A DNA stretch of 64,000 nt from Apostichopus japonicus (taxonomy: Eukaryota > Echinodermata > Holothuroidea > Aspidochirotida > Stichopodidae). A program made the translations under genes and the position numbers. The notes under the pieces are model-generated. The model ran no database searches. It had not been told where the DNA came from and saw only the letters and a list, made by a program, of their open reading frames with translations. The stretch lies in contig NC_092566.1 of NCBI RefSeq assembly GCF_037975245.1, positions 10,167,501-10,231,500 on the forward strand, read 5' to 3'. Every line of letters begins with the position of its first letter. Position 1 is the first letter of the stretch. This document shows, piece after piece, positions 14,911 to 27,600 of this stretch.

Positions 14911-16429
14911 TGGTCTATTGTTCTTCCAAAAAGTTTCAGGCCACTACCTAAACAGTCAGGGGAAATATCCTCCCCCACCCCCCTCCTTCCTTTGAAATTC
15001 TTCACACATCACTGGGATACAGCATGGCTATTTATCATTCTTTTGACAACTTTTTCACCATCCCTGGAAATTTCTGTGTGTTCTGGTAGGGAGGCAGTCC
15101 CAACCCCTTGCCTCCCCCCCCCCCTCAGCTGAACTACTGCTGTGTTCATGCCACAACCATTAGCTTCTGGTTCAAAACCTATAACCAGATGCTATAAAAA
15201 TCCTTCTGGGGAATTGGTATGGGGCCCTATTTGTGGTTTGCGAATTGAAAAAATGAGGTTGATTCTTGCTCTGTTCAAAAATGAAATACTCGTAGAAGTG
15301 ATGTACAGTTTGGTGATCATAAAAGTAGTATTTTTATTTCTTTTTTAATTTTAATTAATGATAAACAATCATGATAAAGTCTTCAATTTGGTAGTATTTA
15401 CATATCATTTGTTCATCTTCTCCAAGGTTGCAGAACAATAAAATGAGAAACTTTTGTTTCTGTGACAGAACTATAACTGACAAGAAATTACCTGGAAACT
15501 GTTGATTATTCTTCAATTCCTTAAACTTTAAGACAAAATATGTTCTGAGCAATGTTCAATTTCTATGGCTGACTAGGGATAACATGCTGCAATAGTTACT
15601 CGTTCGTTTTGACTTTAACACACATTATCAGTAACAATAATATCTTAACCCTATCTTTCACCATGACCTCAAATTGACCTTAAATGTGTTTACCCTTTTT
15701 GCGACTTAAACAGTTGCTCTCCAGTTCACAAAAACAACTTGTCCGCACATTTCTTCCCCTACTAAGACAGCACAAACACCTCAATCATTCCCCCTACCCT
15801 AACCACCACTTCAAGAAACACACAATGATGTCACTGAATACAATGACCACAAAACAATAGAAGAATGATTGTAAAGTAGCAATAAAGAAAATATTTGGAA
15901 AAAAATAAAATTTACCTTCAATTTGTAATTTGAAATGAAAATTCACGATTGAAAATAATGGCCTACATCAATATGAGATTTAAGCATTGAACAGAATCGA
16001 AAATTTATCAAAACGAGCAGATTGCCCTTCAGTTCTAAAATGACGAAGTCACTAATGCAATGCTTCATATACTATGAAGTATTATTCGTGGATTAAAAAA
16101 CAATAACATGCCACCAAATAATTCTTGCAAAATAGTTCAAAGTAGTTAAGTAAATCTTTTTTTGTTTAAAATTAAATAAATCTTTGATAGATCTTTCAAT
16201 CATTCTTCACATTTTTATGGTGGTTTGAAAATCAGTAAATATGCCATTTGATATTTAAGTCATGAAATTCCTGAGTCAACAATAAAGAGAAAAACAGACA
16301 ACTGTATTTTCAGACACAATTTTAAATCTTAAAAGATTGCACACGATAAAACTTTTTACTACAAATATCTTGAAACAAGCTACATATGATGATTCTTATA
16401 ATCTTACAAATCAATAATGACTTCAGGCA

Positions 16430-16660
16430 GAGATCCAGGGGAAGTGCAGGGAAACAGGGTGGGGGGAGGGGGGTTACATCCCCTTTCAATCCTCACACAA
16501 ACACTTAAAAGTATTTATTAGCACAATCTGGCAGTTAGACCGTATTAAAGTCCTAATTTATAGTTTAAATGTTATCATAACTTAGTTTTAATGTGGGATG
16601 ATGCAACCAGACCTCCTATATGGGCAAGTCTGCTGCAATGACCACATGGCTACACACTCT
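16430..16660. repeat. Dispersed repeat family, copy 2
   Basis: Diverged copy of the 14.6 kb repeat: GGGTGGGGGGAGGGGGGTT, CCTAATTTATAGTTTAAAT and CAGACCTCCTATATGG in the same order. Confidence 0.5.
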
Positions 16661-17759
16661 AAACAATAACATCCTTGATCCACCCTTGATATCATATTGT
16701 TATTAAGGTCTTCCACATATCATGCAAAATTAAACAATAATAATATTAAAAAATATCATGGAGGGATAATGATATTGTACTTCTGTAGCAACTAACCAAA
16801 AATTTGAAGAAAATAGTTTGAGAAAAACAGAAAAGGTTAGAAGAAACACTGATTACAACTTAAAGAGATAAAAACTTGATATTGTGCATTTTGAAAATAA
16901 TTATGCTGATAAAGTCCTAGTGGCTCTTATGACATACGCTGTTATTAAATCAAGTTTCTATCTATAAGACATGAAATAAGTTATCCTTGTGATATAAGCA
17001 ACACCTCTCCTGAGGTGAAACAAATAAAGGGTGTCAGATAAGCAATATTTACATAAGTAATTTTTTTTTTTTTAAATCCTTAAAACAATAGAAAAATCAA
17101 TCCGAGAAAATATAAGGTAATGAAATGATTAGAAATATATTGTGAAACAATTTTCTAAAATTTTAAATTTTTATCACAAGAACAAATATGATTTTAACAC
17201 CCTGTTTGCATCGTTGTATTTTTTACACATTTGAGAATACAAACACAAAGTTATCACTCTTGTTCTTCTATAATAATTTAAACCTAGAGCTATCGGCAAA
17301 CATTTTCAAGTCATGGTCTAGTTCGGATAAAATTGTGCAACCAACAACCTTTCAAATCAATAAAAGATAAAGAAACACAGCAAAAGATTAATAAAGTAAC
17401 CAAAAGTCAACAAAAACTTAATTTGCTGCATATTTAAAAAAAAGTTATTATTGCAATGTAACGGCATAACATAAAGTTGAGAGCCAAAGAGTTTAGAAGG
17501 CTTTGCACGATATTATATAAAGGGAAAAAACATTGGATTAAAATAAACTGAATGGTTAAACTTTTGTAAGAATTGGTCAGAGAACATTTTCCTACACTGT
17601 TGAAGGATACAGCAGACATTCTTTCTCTAAATTATAAAGAAAAATATATATATTATCTACTGACACTTCTGAGCTTATGGAGTGATGTATCTATACTTTC
17701 CCAAAATCTTCAACACATTTGAAATATGAACCAGAAAACAAAAACGTTGAGTGGTTCCG

Positions 17760-18500
17760 ATGCCCAAATAATTTATTGTGCAATAATCCATACATGTTAA
17801 TATTCATGAACTTCTGCACACCAAACTGAAGAGGGATTATCTATTGACTGATGTGGCAACATATAAAGGACCGTACCAGGAATCTGTTATCATGTTGACA
17901 AAGTCCATCAAGTAAAATAGTTTAAAAACGGATACCTGCATGAATATTAATGAGGTAAAATTTTATGATCTCATAAACAAGTGTCTATAAACTTACATTG
18001 TATTATCCAAGTACATGTATAAAGCTAAATAAACATAATTTTGAGATTTAGAATTTTATGGTCCCTGATTGATTTTCATGATATGCACACAAAAAACAAC
18101 ATGATTGATTGTATGAATGTAGTGTGACAACCTAATATGCCAATAATGATTGTCATGTGTTTAAAAGCCTTTCCTTACAATTTGATGAATATTAATGACA
18201 TAAAGTTGGAGACGTCATGAAAATGTGCTTATTATGTACCAACAACACCATCGCAATATGAAACGATTTTTACATTAAGCATGTTATGCACCTTCATACC
18301 AAGTATGAGATCTGCCCAAGCTACCAATATTGAGATATAATGTATACAAATGACCTCCACAAAAAACAATAGGCTTCTTGAACTTCTACACACCATATAT
18401 GAAATTGGTTCAACCTTCCCTTCTTCAGATATCGCGTTTACAAGCTGGGCAATTAAAATTATTTAGACATTTTGGCATGCACAACATACACATAATTGAC
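17760..18500. repeat. Dispersed repeat with internal similarity
   Basis: Motifs such as TGAATATTAATGAGGTAAAA and TGAATATTAATGACATAAAG, and CTTCTGCACACCAAACTGAA and CTTCTACACACCATATATGA, recur at about 200-500 bp. ATTAATATTCATAA-type motifs also occur at 20760. It looks like diverged copies of one interspersed family. Confidence 0.4.
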
Positions 18501-18879
18501 ACAAACGTCATGTTTAAAGAGTTTTGACTAGCTTATGAATGTCCCAGTGGCTGGAGAAAAAGACAAAGGGTTTGGTTGATATTAGTAGAGGACCCAATGG
18601 CACTATCCCCCGGTCTTGTCATCAGAACAGCTGCTCATATATAGTCGAAAGTGGTCACAAATTGCCCAAATTTTGTGTTCCATTTTGTCCCAACCTCCCC
18701 AGCCTCTGTCCACTTTGCCCAAGCAAGATATGAGAAACCTTGTCTATCAGAAGTCCACCGACCTTACCAAGTTCCAATAACTTCCTTTCTCGAATGCCTG
18801 ACGGCCATAAAGGCATGGTCCTCTTAACCTGTGCTCTGATACTGGATTTGTGCATACTACGCTAGGGTGGCCATAGATT

Positions 18880-19175
18880 CACTATCCATACCATACCTTG
18901 CCAGTTTTAAAACATCGCTGAAAACATTTTATTTTAGAATTGCCTCCGATGTTTGAACTGTACAGTATTTTTGTATCACCATAGCTATAATGTATTTTTC
19001 TATCCTATTATAGGTTTTATGGTGTATACCTTTTAGGCGATAGTTTTCTACTATTTGCTTTTGAATGTTTCCTGTATTTTAATGTTTCCTGTATATTAAT
19101 TGTTTCAATTCATGTAAAGCCCATCGAGCAGCTTTGCTGATGAACGCGCTATATAAGTACTACTTTATTATTTTT
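18880..19175 (+). mobile_element. 3' end of a decayed LINE
   Basis: One plus-strand frame around 18899-18955 reads ASFKTSLKTFYFRIASDV then stop, the usual C-terminus of CR1/L2-like reverse transcriptases. The 3' part ends GTAAAGCCCATCGAGCAG... then ACGCGCTATATAAGTACTAC and TTATTATT. The tail is shared with the LINE relic at 42.4 kb and the SINE at 53.8 kb. No further RT sequence was recognised upstream. Confidence 0.6.
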
Positions 19176-20308
19176 AAACCATTTGGTTTATGAATATTGA
19201 CACAATTTGTACTGTTAATCACATTGTTTGTTCATAAGTTGTGCTCTGCATTGGTGACACATTAATGCTTTGGCTTACAGTGCTATTTCTTCATAATACA
19301 GATGTATGTTCCTCTATTGGACCCCGGCAGCATGTTCGGACCACATTCTCAAGTATTGAAGGCGGTGAACCCATCATCCTGTTCTAATTTTAATACAGTG
19401 TTGATATGACAGACAAAGTTACTTTAAAACTAATGAAAGAGTATAACTAAAGTTCCCATTTTCCCAGGCCTTGACTGGCAGTAAAGACTTTCACTCTTCA
19501 ATTAAAAATAACGGTAATTACAGATAAAAACAGCAGCTGATCTATCATTATAAAGCCCATAAAATTGATGAATCAATCAAAAATAATATCAGTATTTATA
19601 AAGATACTTCAGTATCCCATCACAGACTGTTCAATCAATATTGAATTTTTTTGAATACCGTCTCCAAAAAACATGGTTTTACTTTTACAATTAACTAGAA
19701 AAGGCACAAGAGGTATCAGTACATAAACCTACATGTCATTAAACTAATGAACAAAATTTCAGAATGTAAGTCACTAAAAGAAGGCATACAACTAATTACA
19801 AAAATATGGTGTCACCCTACCAACTTGCTATCATACTCCTCCCCTACCCCCTGCCCCCCATCTTAATTTTGTTACTGAACGAAATGACAAACATCGTCAC
19901 AGAGCCTTGACAAATGTTTCGGCTCCTTTGAGTTAAGTCGGAAACCCTGGCCCTCATCAATAGATGTTATTATTCATATTTATTTGGCATTTCCTTCTCA
20001 AGTCTGAATTTGAGCCCTGGGTAAAATACTGTCTCACTATTAACGAACATGTCACAGTTAAGGCTGTTGTTCTGAAATATTCTTGTTCTTGAATTACTTC
20101 ACCCATCAGAGGATTACAGGTCCAAAAATAAACTTATAAATAAACAAAATAAATCTAACATAACTTGGCCCCAAATTATCTACTGATTAAGATAATATGA
20201 ACATTATTCATAACAAGAGCCCAACAGGCAACATGGTTCCTTGCTTAATTGGAATATCATTAAAGTGTTGTATGTCATCAACCAAATATCATAATATTTA
20301 TGCCAACC

Positions 20309-20800
20309 TGTGCCAACTATTAACCTACAACCGTATTCCAAGTTTGGTTACAATCTGATTTAAGGTTGTGGAGCTATTGCAATTTTAATTCTATTGTGGC
20401 CCCTCCCAAAAATAAAATTGAGCCCAATAGAATTTTGCGCCTTATTGGTCCCAAAATATTTGGCCCAAACAAAGTGGCTCAAAAACATATTTGCCCCCCA
20501 AATTTGTTTGACCCAAATAGTCTCAAAATATTGCACCCCACAAATTCGGGCCCAAAGAATGTGTCCCATGCATTTGAGGTGGAAATATAATTTGGGCCCA
20601 CCCAGCCCAAAAATCCGGAAGTTTTGAGGCCCAGATGGTCCCAAACAAATTAGACCTAAATGCACCAGCCCTTAACCAACAACTGTATAGCAATTTTGGT
20701 CATAATCCGACTTGAGGTTGCAGAGCTATTGCAATGTAAAGATTGTTAATGTTTAACCTCATTAATATTCATAAGGTCACATATAGGGTCGCATATAGGG
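20309..20800. repeat. Degenerate GGCCCAAA-type repeat flanked by a direct repeat
   Basis: About 270 bp of irregular units like TTGGCCCAAACAAA (20395-20665) lies between two diverged copies of a block ending GGTTGTGGAGCTATTGCAAT (20309-20390) and GGTTGCAGAGCTATTGCAAT (20669-20737). Three overlapping small ORFs here are by-products. Confidence 0.6.
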
Positions 20801-21611
20801 CACACCTGCTCACTGTAATACATCTACATAACAAGTATGACAAATATTCATCACTCCGTTGTTGAGATATTGCAGACCCAAGCACAGACACACACGCCAA
20901 CCAGACTGCATATGTTCCTTTGCTTCCAGCAAGGAACCAATAAAATACTATAGAATAAATAAAATAAAACATCTTTTTGTTTATACAAACCATTTTCTTC
21001 CATTTACTCCATAGGACCATGGGGGTGGGGGTGGGGGGGGGACATGACAACTTGTGCAACATATGTGTGTAACCTTTCACACTGTGATATATATATACAT
21101 GATCTTCCACTTATACAACAATGTTGGACCCTTAAGTTTTTTGAACTGACCAACGACCAGTTAAATAATTTAAGCAAAACTCTTCAAAGTGGAAGAATGA
21201 GGTCTTGTAACAAGTCATAACTTCTGTCACATAGGTCTTCTCCAAACTTGTACAAACAGGAGACAGAACTTTTTAAAAAGAAAAAAGTAAAAAGAACCAG
21301 TGAATATAGACAAATGACACTGTCATCATGAAACAGAAAGACTTGTCACAAGTCTGTTAGTGCAGCAATTATGCGCAACATTAAACCTCTGCTGACCCAC
21401 ACCAAGGAAACAGACAAGACTTGTTACAAGTCAATTCTTAGAGCATAAATTACACACTGTAACATTTGAACTTACAGATACACATTTTGTATTCCAATAG
21501 AATAAAATCTGTCCTGCTCCCATGCTTCTTTGGTTTCCATTGAAAGGCACCTGTAAATAGGACCCTCCTCCCTTCCTCGTGTCGCTAACGAAGTTGTCAG
21601 TTTTTACGAGA

Positions 21612-24600
21612 CTATTTCCGGGTCTGTACGTCTAGGACCTCCTTCATGTATTCGTAGACTGTGAAAGATACGGCCGCGGTAGGGACTGCCCGGAGGTAGT
21701 TGATGGTCAGACCTCTGTATAATCCCCTCATCCCATATTTCTTGAAGACGTAAGTTAGAATCTCTAAACTGCTCCTAGATGAGCAAAATAAAGAAGAGGA
21801 AACAACTTGCTATGTAAAGGTACAAAACTTTCATGAAATGAAACTGTCCACAAAAACAAACAAAAATTAGAAACAAAAATACACCAGAGAGTATGTTGCA
21901 AGTTTTTGAAACATTTGGCCACGAGGCACATGTTTCCCCTTTTAAGTACTATAGAATTATGCCAATATCGTTATGAGTAATTCAGTGAGAAGGGAATAAT
22001 GCCTACAGGTGTTGTGTGGAAAAGACAAATTAGACAATTATTTCAAAAGTGAAACTATCAACAGCGAAGAAGTACAGGGTCGCCTGTCGCCATGTATTAC
22101 GAAAGTAATATATGGATTTAAAGGAATTTTTTTCAATTTATTATAAAGCCTGATCATTCTAATAAGAATTAGAGCAGATCACAGAGCTTTTACTTCTGAA
22201 ACTTTCTGATAAAAGATTTCTGGGATCTTTGTAATAACAATTTCAAAAGGTCAGAGATAAACTAACAATTATCGAGAGCTGTAGGCTAGGCTGAACTGAA
22301 AGGCAACAAAAGTTTGTAAAGCTCTGTGGAAACCCTTTTGCTGATGGTGGCATGAAGGCAAACAGGCGTGGCACTTTGACAAGTTGTCAAGTCATGCAAG
22401 CTATAATATCTAGTGTCCCTCATATCTATGTGAAGATACAGGGCTTTAGTAATATAACTTACCTTGTATAATGAGGAACCATCTCACCAAGTTGCATCAT
22501 TCTTCTCACCACATCCAAAGGATACCTTTAATAACAGACATGACAAAGAGCAAATCAGACTATAAATACTAACACAGGGAGAGTCAGGATGGTCGTGTGG
22601 GTGGGTGGGGGGGGTTGTAGTGATCAAAGGGGTACGTGAGTCAATCCATAAAAAAAAAAAACAAATGAACAAGTAGTATAAAGCTCAAGTTGGTGGATAA
22701 GAGTTTGATTTGGTTACATTAGATCATGGGCAGTTTTTTGGAGCTCTAATTTTTGTGTTAGAGCAAAAACTTAAAAACTAAAAGTGTCTAAACACAAGAG
22801 TTCAGAGAAATTTCACAAATTTACTGTGACTTACGATATTGTTTGAGCAACTGCTCCCGCAAAGGCTCCAGCCATTAAATTTGCAAGAGGTGTCAACATC
22901 TGTACATTTGAGTCTGTGGTCGACGTCCTGGTAAGGTAAACCGGTCCATTGGTGATGATAAATGATTTGGCTACTTCGTAGGAGTAAAACGCGGTCCCTG
23001 CGGGTGGATGATAACAGATGAAGGGAACGATACATATGAACAAGTTAAAGAAATCAATGTGAAATTACATTCAACATTATCGACAAACATCGTCCCAATG
23101 GGGATCTTCAGCCACGCCCTTAATTCACAGAGGGCGCTGTCATATCGGTCCTTTCTAATTCTGTGAAACCTGACAAGCTGCAGTCTGGGAATCCGTTCTG
23201 TGGAATTTCTCACGGACGCTTCTGGAAAACTACTGGCACATTCCCTAATTCACACCTAGTGTGACATATTCGAACTAACATCTATGGTTTCTAAGGCTCA
23301 CAATGAAAACATTTTAGCAACATATTGCTGCCCACCGTTTGTTTGACAACTTTACACACGTCTGATCTTCAACCAATCAGAGAGCTTCCTTGAGGTATTT
23401 TTAATCACGTCTGCTAAACTGAGTTAAAGCCTTTGAGTTACAGTAAAATTGAACCAAAATGGAATATACTGGACTTACACCTGATATTTTGCTTGTAATA
23501 ATTGATGACGAGATCTTTGAAGACAAATTTATTTCACAACTAGCACATAGATTGAGATTTGTTACAGCGCTACACAAAATCTTTGGAGATCTGCAAACAG
23601 GACAGTTCCCATTAGGAACCAGCAGCCCAGAATCGGCTACAGAATTGCTGATCATCTCCATTGATGTACAACCATTCATTTATGTCAACTAACATGAAAC
23701 ATTGTCATCATCCTCACTTGAGATCAAATGTCATTAACACTAACTAACCTGTAACATTGGCTTCACCCCCCCCCCCCCCCCCCCCGACACTCGACATTAC
23801 TTTTCATTACTGATAATTCATGTGCCAATTTGCCAGTTGCCATCACCTCTCCTCCTTTGAGACATCTACTCTAACATGAATTACATCTTATGATGTCTTG
23901 TGTGAAACTCATCACTACCCCCCAGCCCCACCCCTCTTCCCACACCTACCCAACCCTCCCTTAGCCCTTATTGTCTGGCACTCTGCTTTCATCTCATTAC
24001 CTCAGCTTACTTTATACCTCACTTCAAATGTAAATTCAAGTAGTATTAGAAGCAAGCTTGTTCGTTGAAAAGAAAATCACAAAACATATAACAGTATCAT
24101 TTGATGAGGTAGACCACTATATAATTCAATCTCAACTCGTACAGGATCTGTTCTGGTTTTGCAAGGTAACCCTTTATTCTTCAAAGCAAATTTGGTAATG
24201 TCATATAATATTCAGAGCGGCTCTTGGAACAGAACATCCAATGGAGAGAGTCAGAATTAAAAACTGAAAAATTGGGTGAGACTTAAAGGCATCTACTTTT
24301 ATTTGTCATGTTATAGAGTATCTCTCATTTTCACAAGTTATATTTAAGCTTCTTGCATTAAAATTGAAAGGATGACATCAGGTAATATTGTATTTATTTG
24401 ATACGTCAAAAGTACTACAATCATATTATAATGATGAGGTACGTTACTCCAAAGACTTTAACCCTTTTTGAAGACGATTAAACGTGTCAACATTAACCTG
24501 GACATGTGAAGCTTGTTTTGTAAACACAGCAAAGTCCCAATACAATTCCAATGTGCTGCTCAAAATGCAAGAGCTAGTACATGCTTTAACATGTGAGATG

Positions 24601-27600
24601 GGGCATGGGATTTCCCCCAAAAAAAGGAGTTTAACCCCTGCTCGACCTCGCAAGAGGTCCTACGGGGGATGAGATTTACATTCTGTCATCAAGCAATTTT
24701 ATATCAGTTTGTCACTTGTTTCATACCTGCATATGGTATCATTCCTATCAGCGTCGGTGTCACACCTCTGTAAAGAGCTCTCAATCTCCCTTCCTGTAAA
24801 AAGACAAAAAAAATATTAAAAATCAAACATTGAGAAAAAATAAGATAGAATTTCTTATTGTTGAATCAAACTCAAAAATATTCCTTTTGTTTAAAAACAC
24901 AATGTGCAAATCCCTTTCACCATCTCCATTTTCTCTAAAAGGCAGTAAATTTGCACAACCAAACAGCCAATCAACAAACAAACAACCAACAAAAATTGAT
25001 ACAATATCAGTTCCTACTATATCCTGACAGAATAATGACACAATTGCTCTAAAATAAGGTTTTTCACAAAGCAAGAAAAACAAAATCCAATGCTCATATA
25101 CAATGTCCTAAATGAATGTTAATGAAGGATACCTAACCTTGGAAAAGCTAAGAATAGTAACTAACCTTGAAGATCCTTTTAAATGTGAATTAGCAACAGT
25201 AACCAAAGGCAAATTAGCATCCCTTATATTCCAAATTTTCTCACCTAGCCAGCCACAAAGGAGTTTATAATGTACATTTACTGCTTTATTTCCACTCAAA
25301 TGAATCAGCAATAATTTTTTCTTCTTTTCTTATGCTATTAAAGTAAAGGCAAAAATGCACCATTTTACCTTAAATCACAGAAATAACATGAAATTTAAGT
25401 TGTGTTCTCTTGAATAGCCCTGACAAATTTGTCCAGACAGCCTATGTCTCTGATGAACAAGCCAGGCTCTTTGAGACATTTGTGTATTTTCTCATAACTT
25501 GATTCCTTCTGCGTTGGAATTTTGACCTATGTATGAAAGGTAATTTTTTGATGTTCTATGTATCTTTACAGGCTGTGGGAGTTGAGAGCAGAGAAACACT
25601 AACAGTCTACCTTACATTCAATGAATAGCCCTGACAAATTTGTTCAGACAGCCAATTCCTCTGATGCACAAGCCGGGCTCTTTGAGACAGTTATGTATTT
25701 TCTAATAACTTGATTCCTTCTGGGTTGGAATTTTGACTTATGTATGAAAGGTAATTTTTTGATGTTCTACAGCAGGGGTGGGCAACCTACGGCCCATGGG
25801 CCACATGCGGCCCGCCAGTGATTTTTAAAGGCCCCTGAGATGTCTCAAGAAAAAGAAAAAAAATCAATCTAGTTTACATCATCACAAAAAAACAAGCTAG
25901 CTGCTTAGAATTTATCGGCACTAATGATGCTGTCAGGAAGGCCTATTTTCCCCATTAATTATCAACTGTACTGTATTGACATTATGGCTTTGTGAATACA
26001 GATTCAGTACACACACCTATTGCTTGAAAGTTCTTGGAAACAAAGATTTGAAATCAACAGCAGGTCGTTGGTTAGGTGCAGCCCAGTCAAGTTTTCGCTC
26101 CCTATATCTGGCCCATTTATTCAAAAAGGTTGCCCACCCCTGTTCTACCGGTATGTATCTTTACTGGCTGTGGGAGTTGAGCAGGGAAACACTAACAGTC
26201 TACCTTACATTCAATCGTTTCTATTACCTGTTGCCAAATGGACTGAGCAGCATGGAAGATACCTCTGTAGAGATGTTGACCTTTGACCTGGTAGGCCAGC
26301 CTTGCTCTGACCATGTCTAAAGGGTATGTTGTAATTACAGCACACATACCTATTAAAGAAATGAAAATGTTAGAAAGCACACACACGTGTCTACGCCACC
26401 GTTACTTACAGTATCTGAGTGAGAGAAATAAAATACTGTATACGTCCTCATCAAGCATCCTACTGGGAACGTCCTTCTATCAATGGCAGAGATGACAGAT
26501 TGTATGCAAGTTAGCTTAATTTAATCCCTCAACCGTTTTTTGGACGCATTTTGCCCAAAAAACCTACTTCCCAACCCTTCTAGCTATAGACTTGGTTTGA
26601 GTGTTAGAATAAAGCTGATATACAGATCTATTAAAAAAAAAATTGTAGGGGGTTGCTATTGATGTTTGTTTCCAAAATTTGGTTGAAACTTTGTCTTGAT
26701 TCAAAGAGTGTGAAAATGATATGAAACAAAAACAATATTTCCATGGCTTACAGTGCTCATTCCCAAAGGGATAACAGATCCCTTGTCTGGATGTTAAATG
26801 AGCTAAATAATGAAGTCTGGGGTGATGTTACTACTAGATGTTACAACCACCTAATCATACCCATTGTGATGTCTAGTGTCTACATATTATAATACAAACT
26901 GGCTTGCGCTATATATGGCAGCTTACCACCATATAAAATACATCCAAGTTCTGCAGCCTTAAAAATGATAAGAGAGCTTATCTCTCCCACTGAGTACATC
27001 TCGTTAAGGCTTGCAGTATCGTAATACTGCAATGCATATAAAATATTTATCAACACACTCATGTTTCTGATATAAATTCCTGACTTCCCACTCAAATGAT
27101 GCTAGTTTACACGACTAAAATGCCTAGAATCTTTGCACTTCAAATACCCTGAACTTTTCATTACCTGCTGTTGAAAAAATCTGGTCAATATTTGTACAAG
27201 GCATGCATAATGTTGAAAAAATAACCCACTTAATAATTTAATGGAAAATTTAGGATAATATTATTTAATTACAGTTGTAAATCAATAAAAGTGTTTTAAC
27301 AGCTCATTAGCATATATAAACTGCACTTACCAGCTAATGAACCAGAGAGTAATTTCCTCTTTGTTTTCTGTTTGAACCACTCATAGGTTGTAAACTGTAT
27401 TGCACCGTAAGGGAATATTCTCACCATCATTGCGCCATTTCCTTTATAGAGGGCAGTAAAGCCCTCTGTATCAACGACATGATGGATGGACGACCAGACA
27501 CCTAAGTTACAATTAAAGAAACAAAGCGATGGGTGAATTCTAGGCTGGTAAGTTTTATTCTAATCGATAAGAAAACTAACTGTGGTCAAGAGATTTCATG

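Larger units (their letters stand above)
8250..21470. other. Intergenic repeat-rich stretch
   Basis: Contains several GGGACGTAGTCGGGGG / CCAGGCGCGTAGCCAG-type fragments (9.18, 13.66 kb), a common invertebrate interspersed repeat. It also holds LINE tails, the paired 14.6/16.4 kb repeats and AT-rich DNA. The left end of the SLC25A16 3' UTR lies somewhere below 21612. No gene supported. Confidence 0.45.

Noticed and set aside
14553-15348. ORFs of 115, 84 and 68 codons
   Set aside because: They fall in a dispersed repeat with G/C runs and have no recognisable domain.
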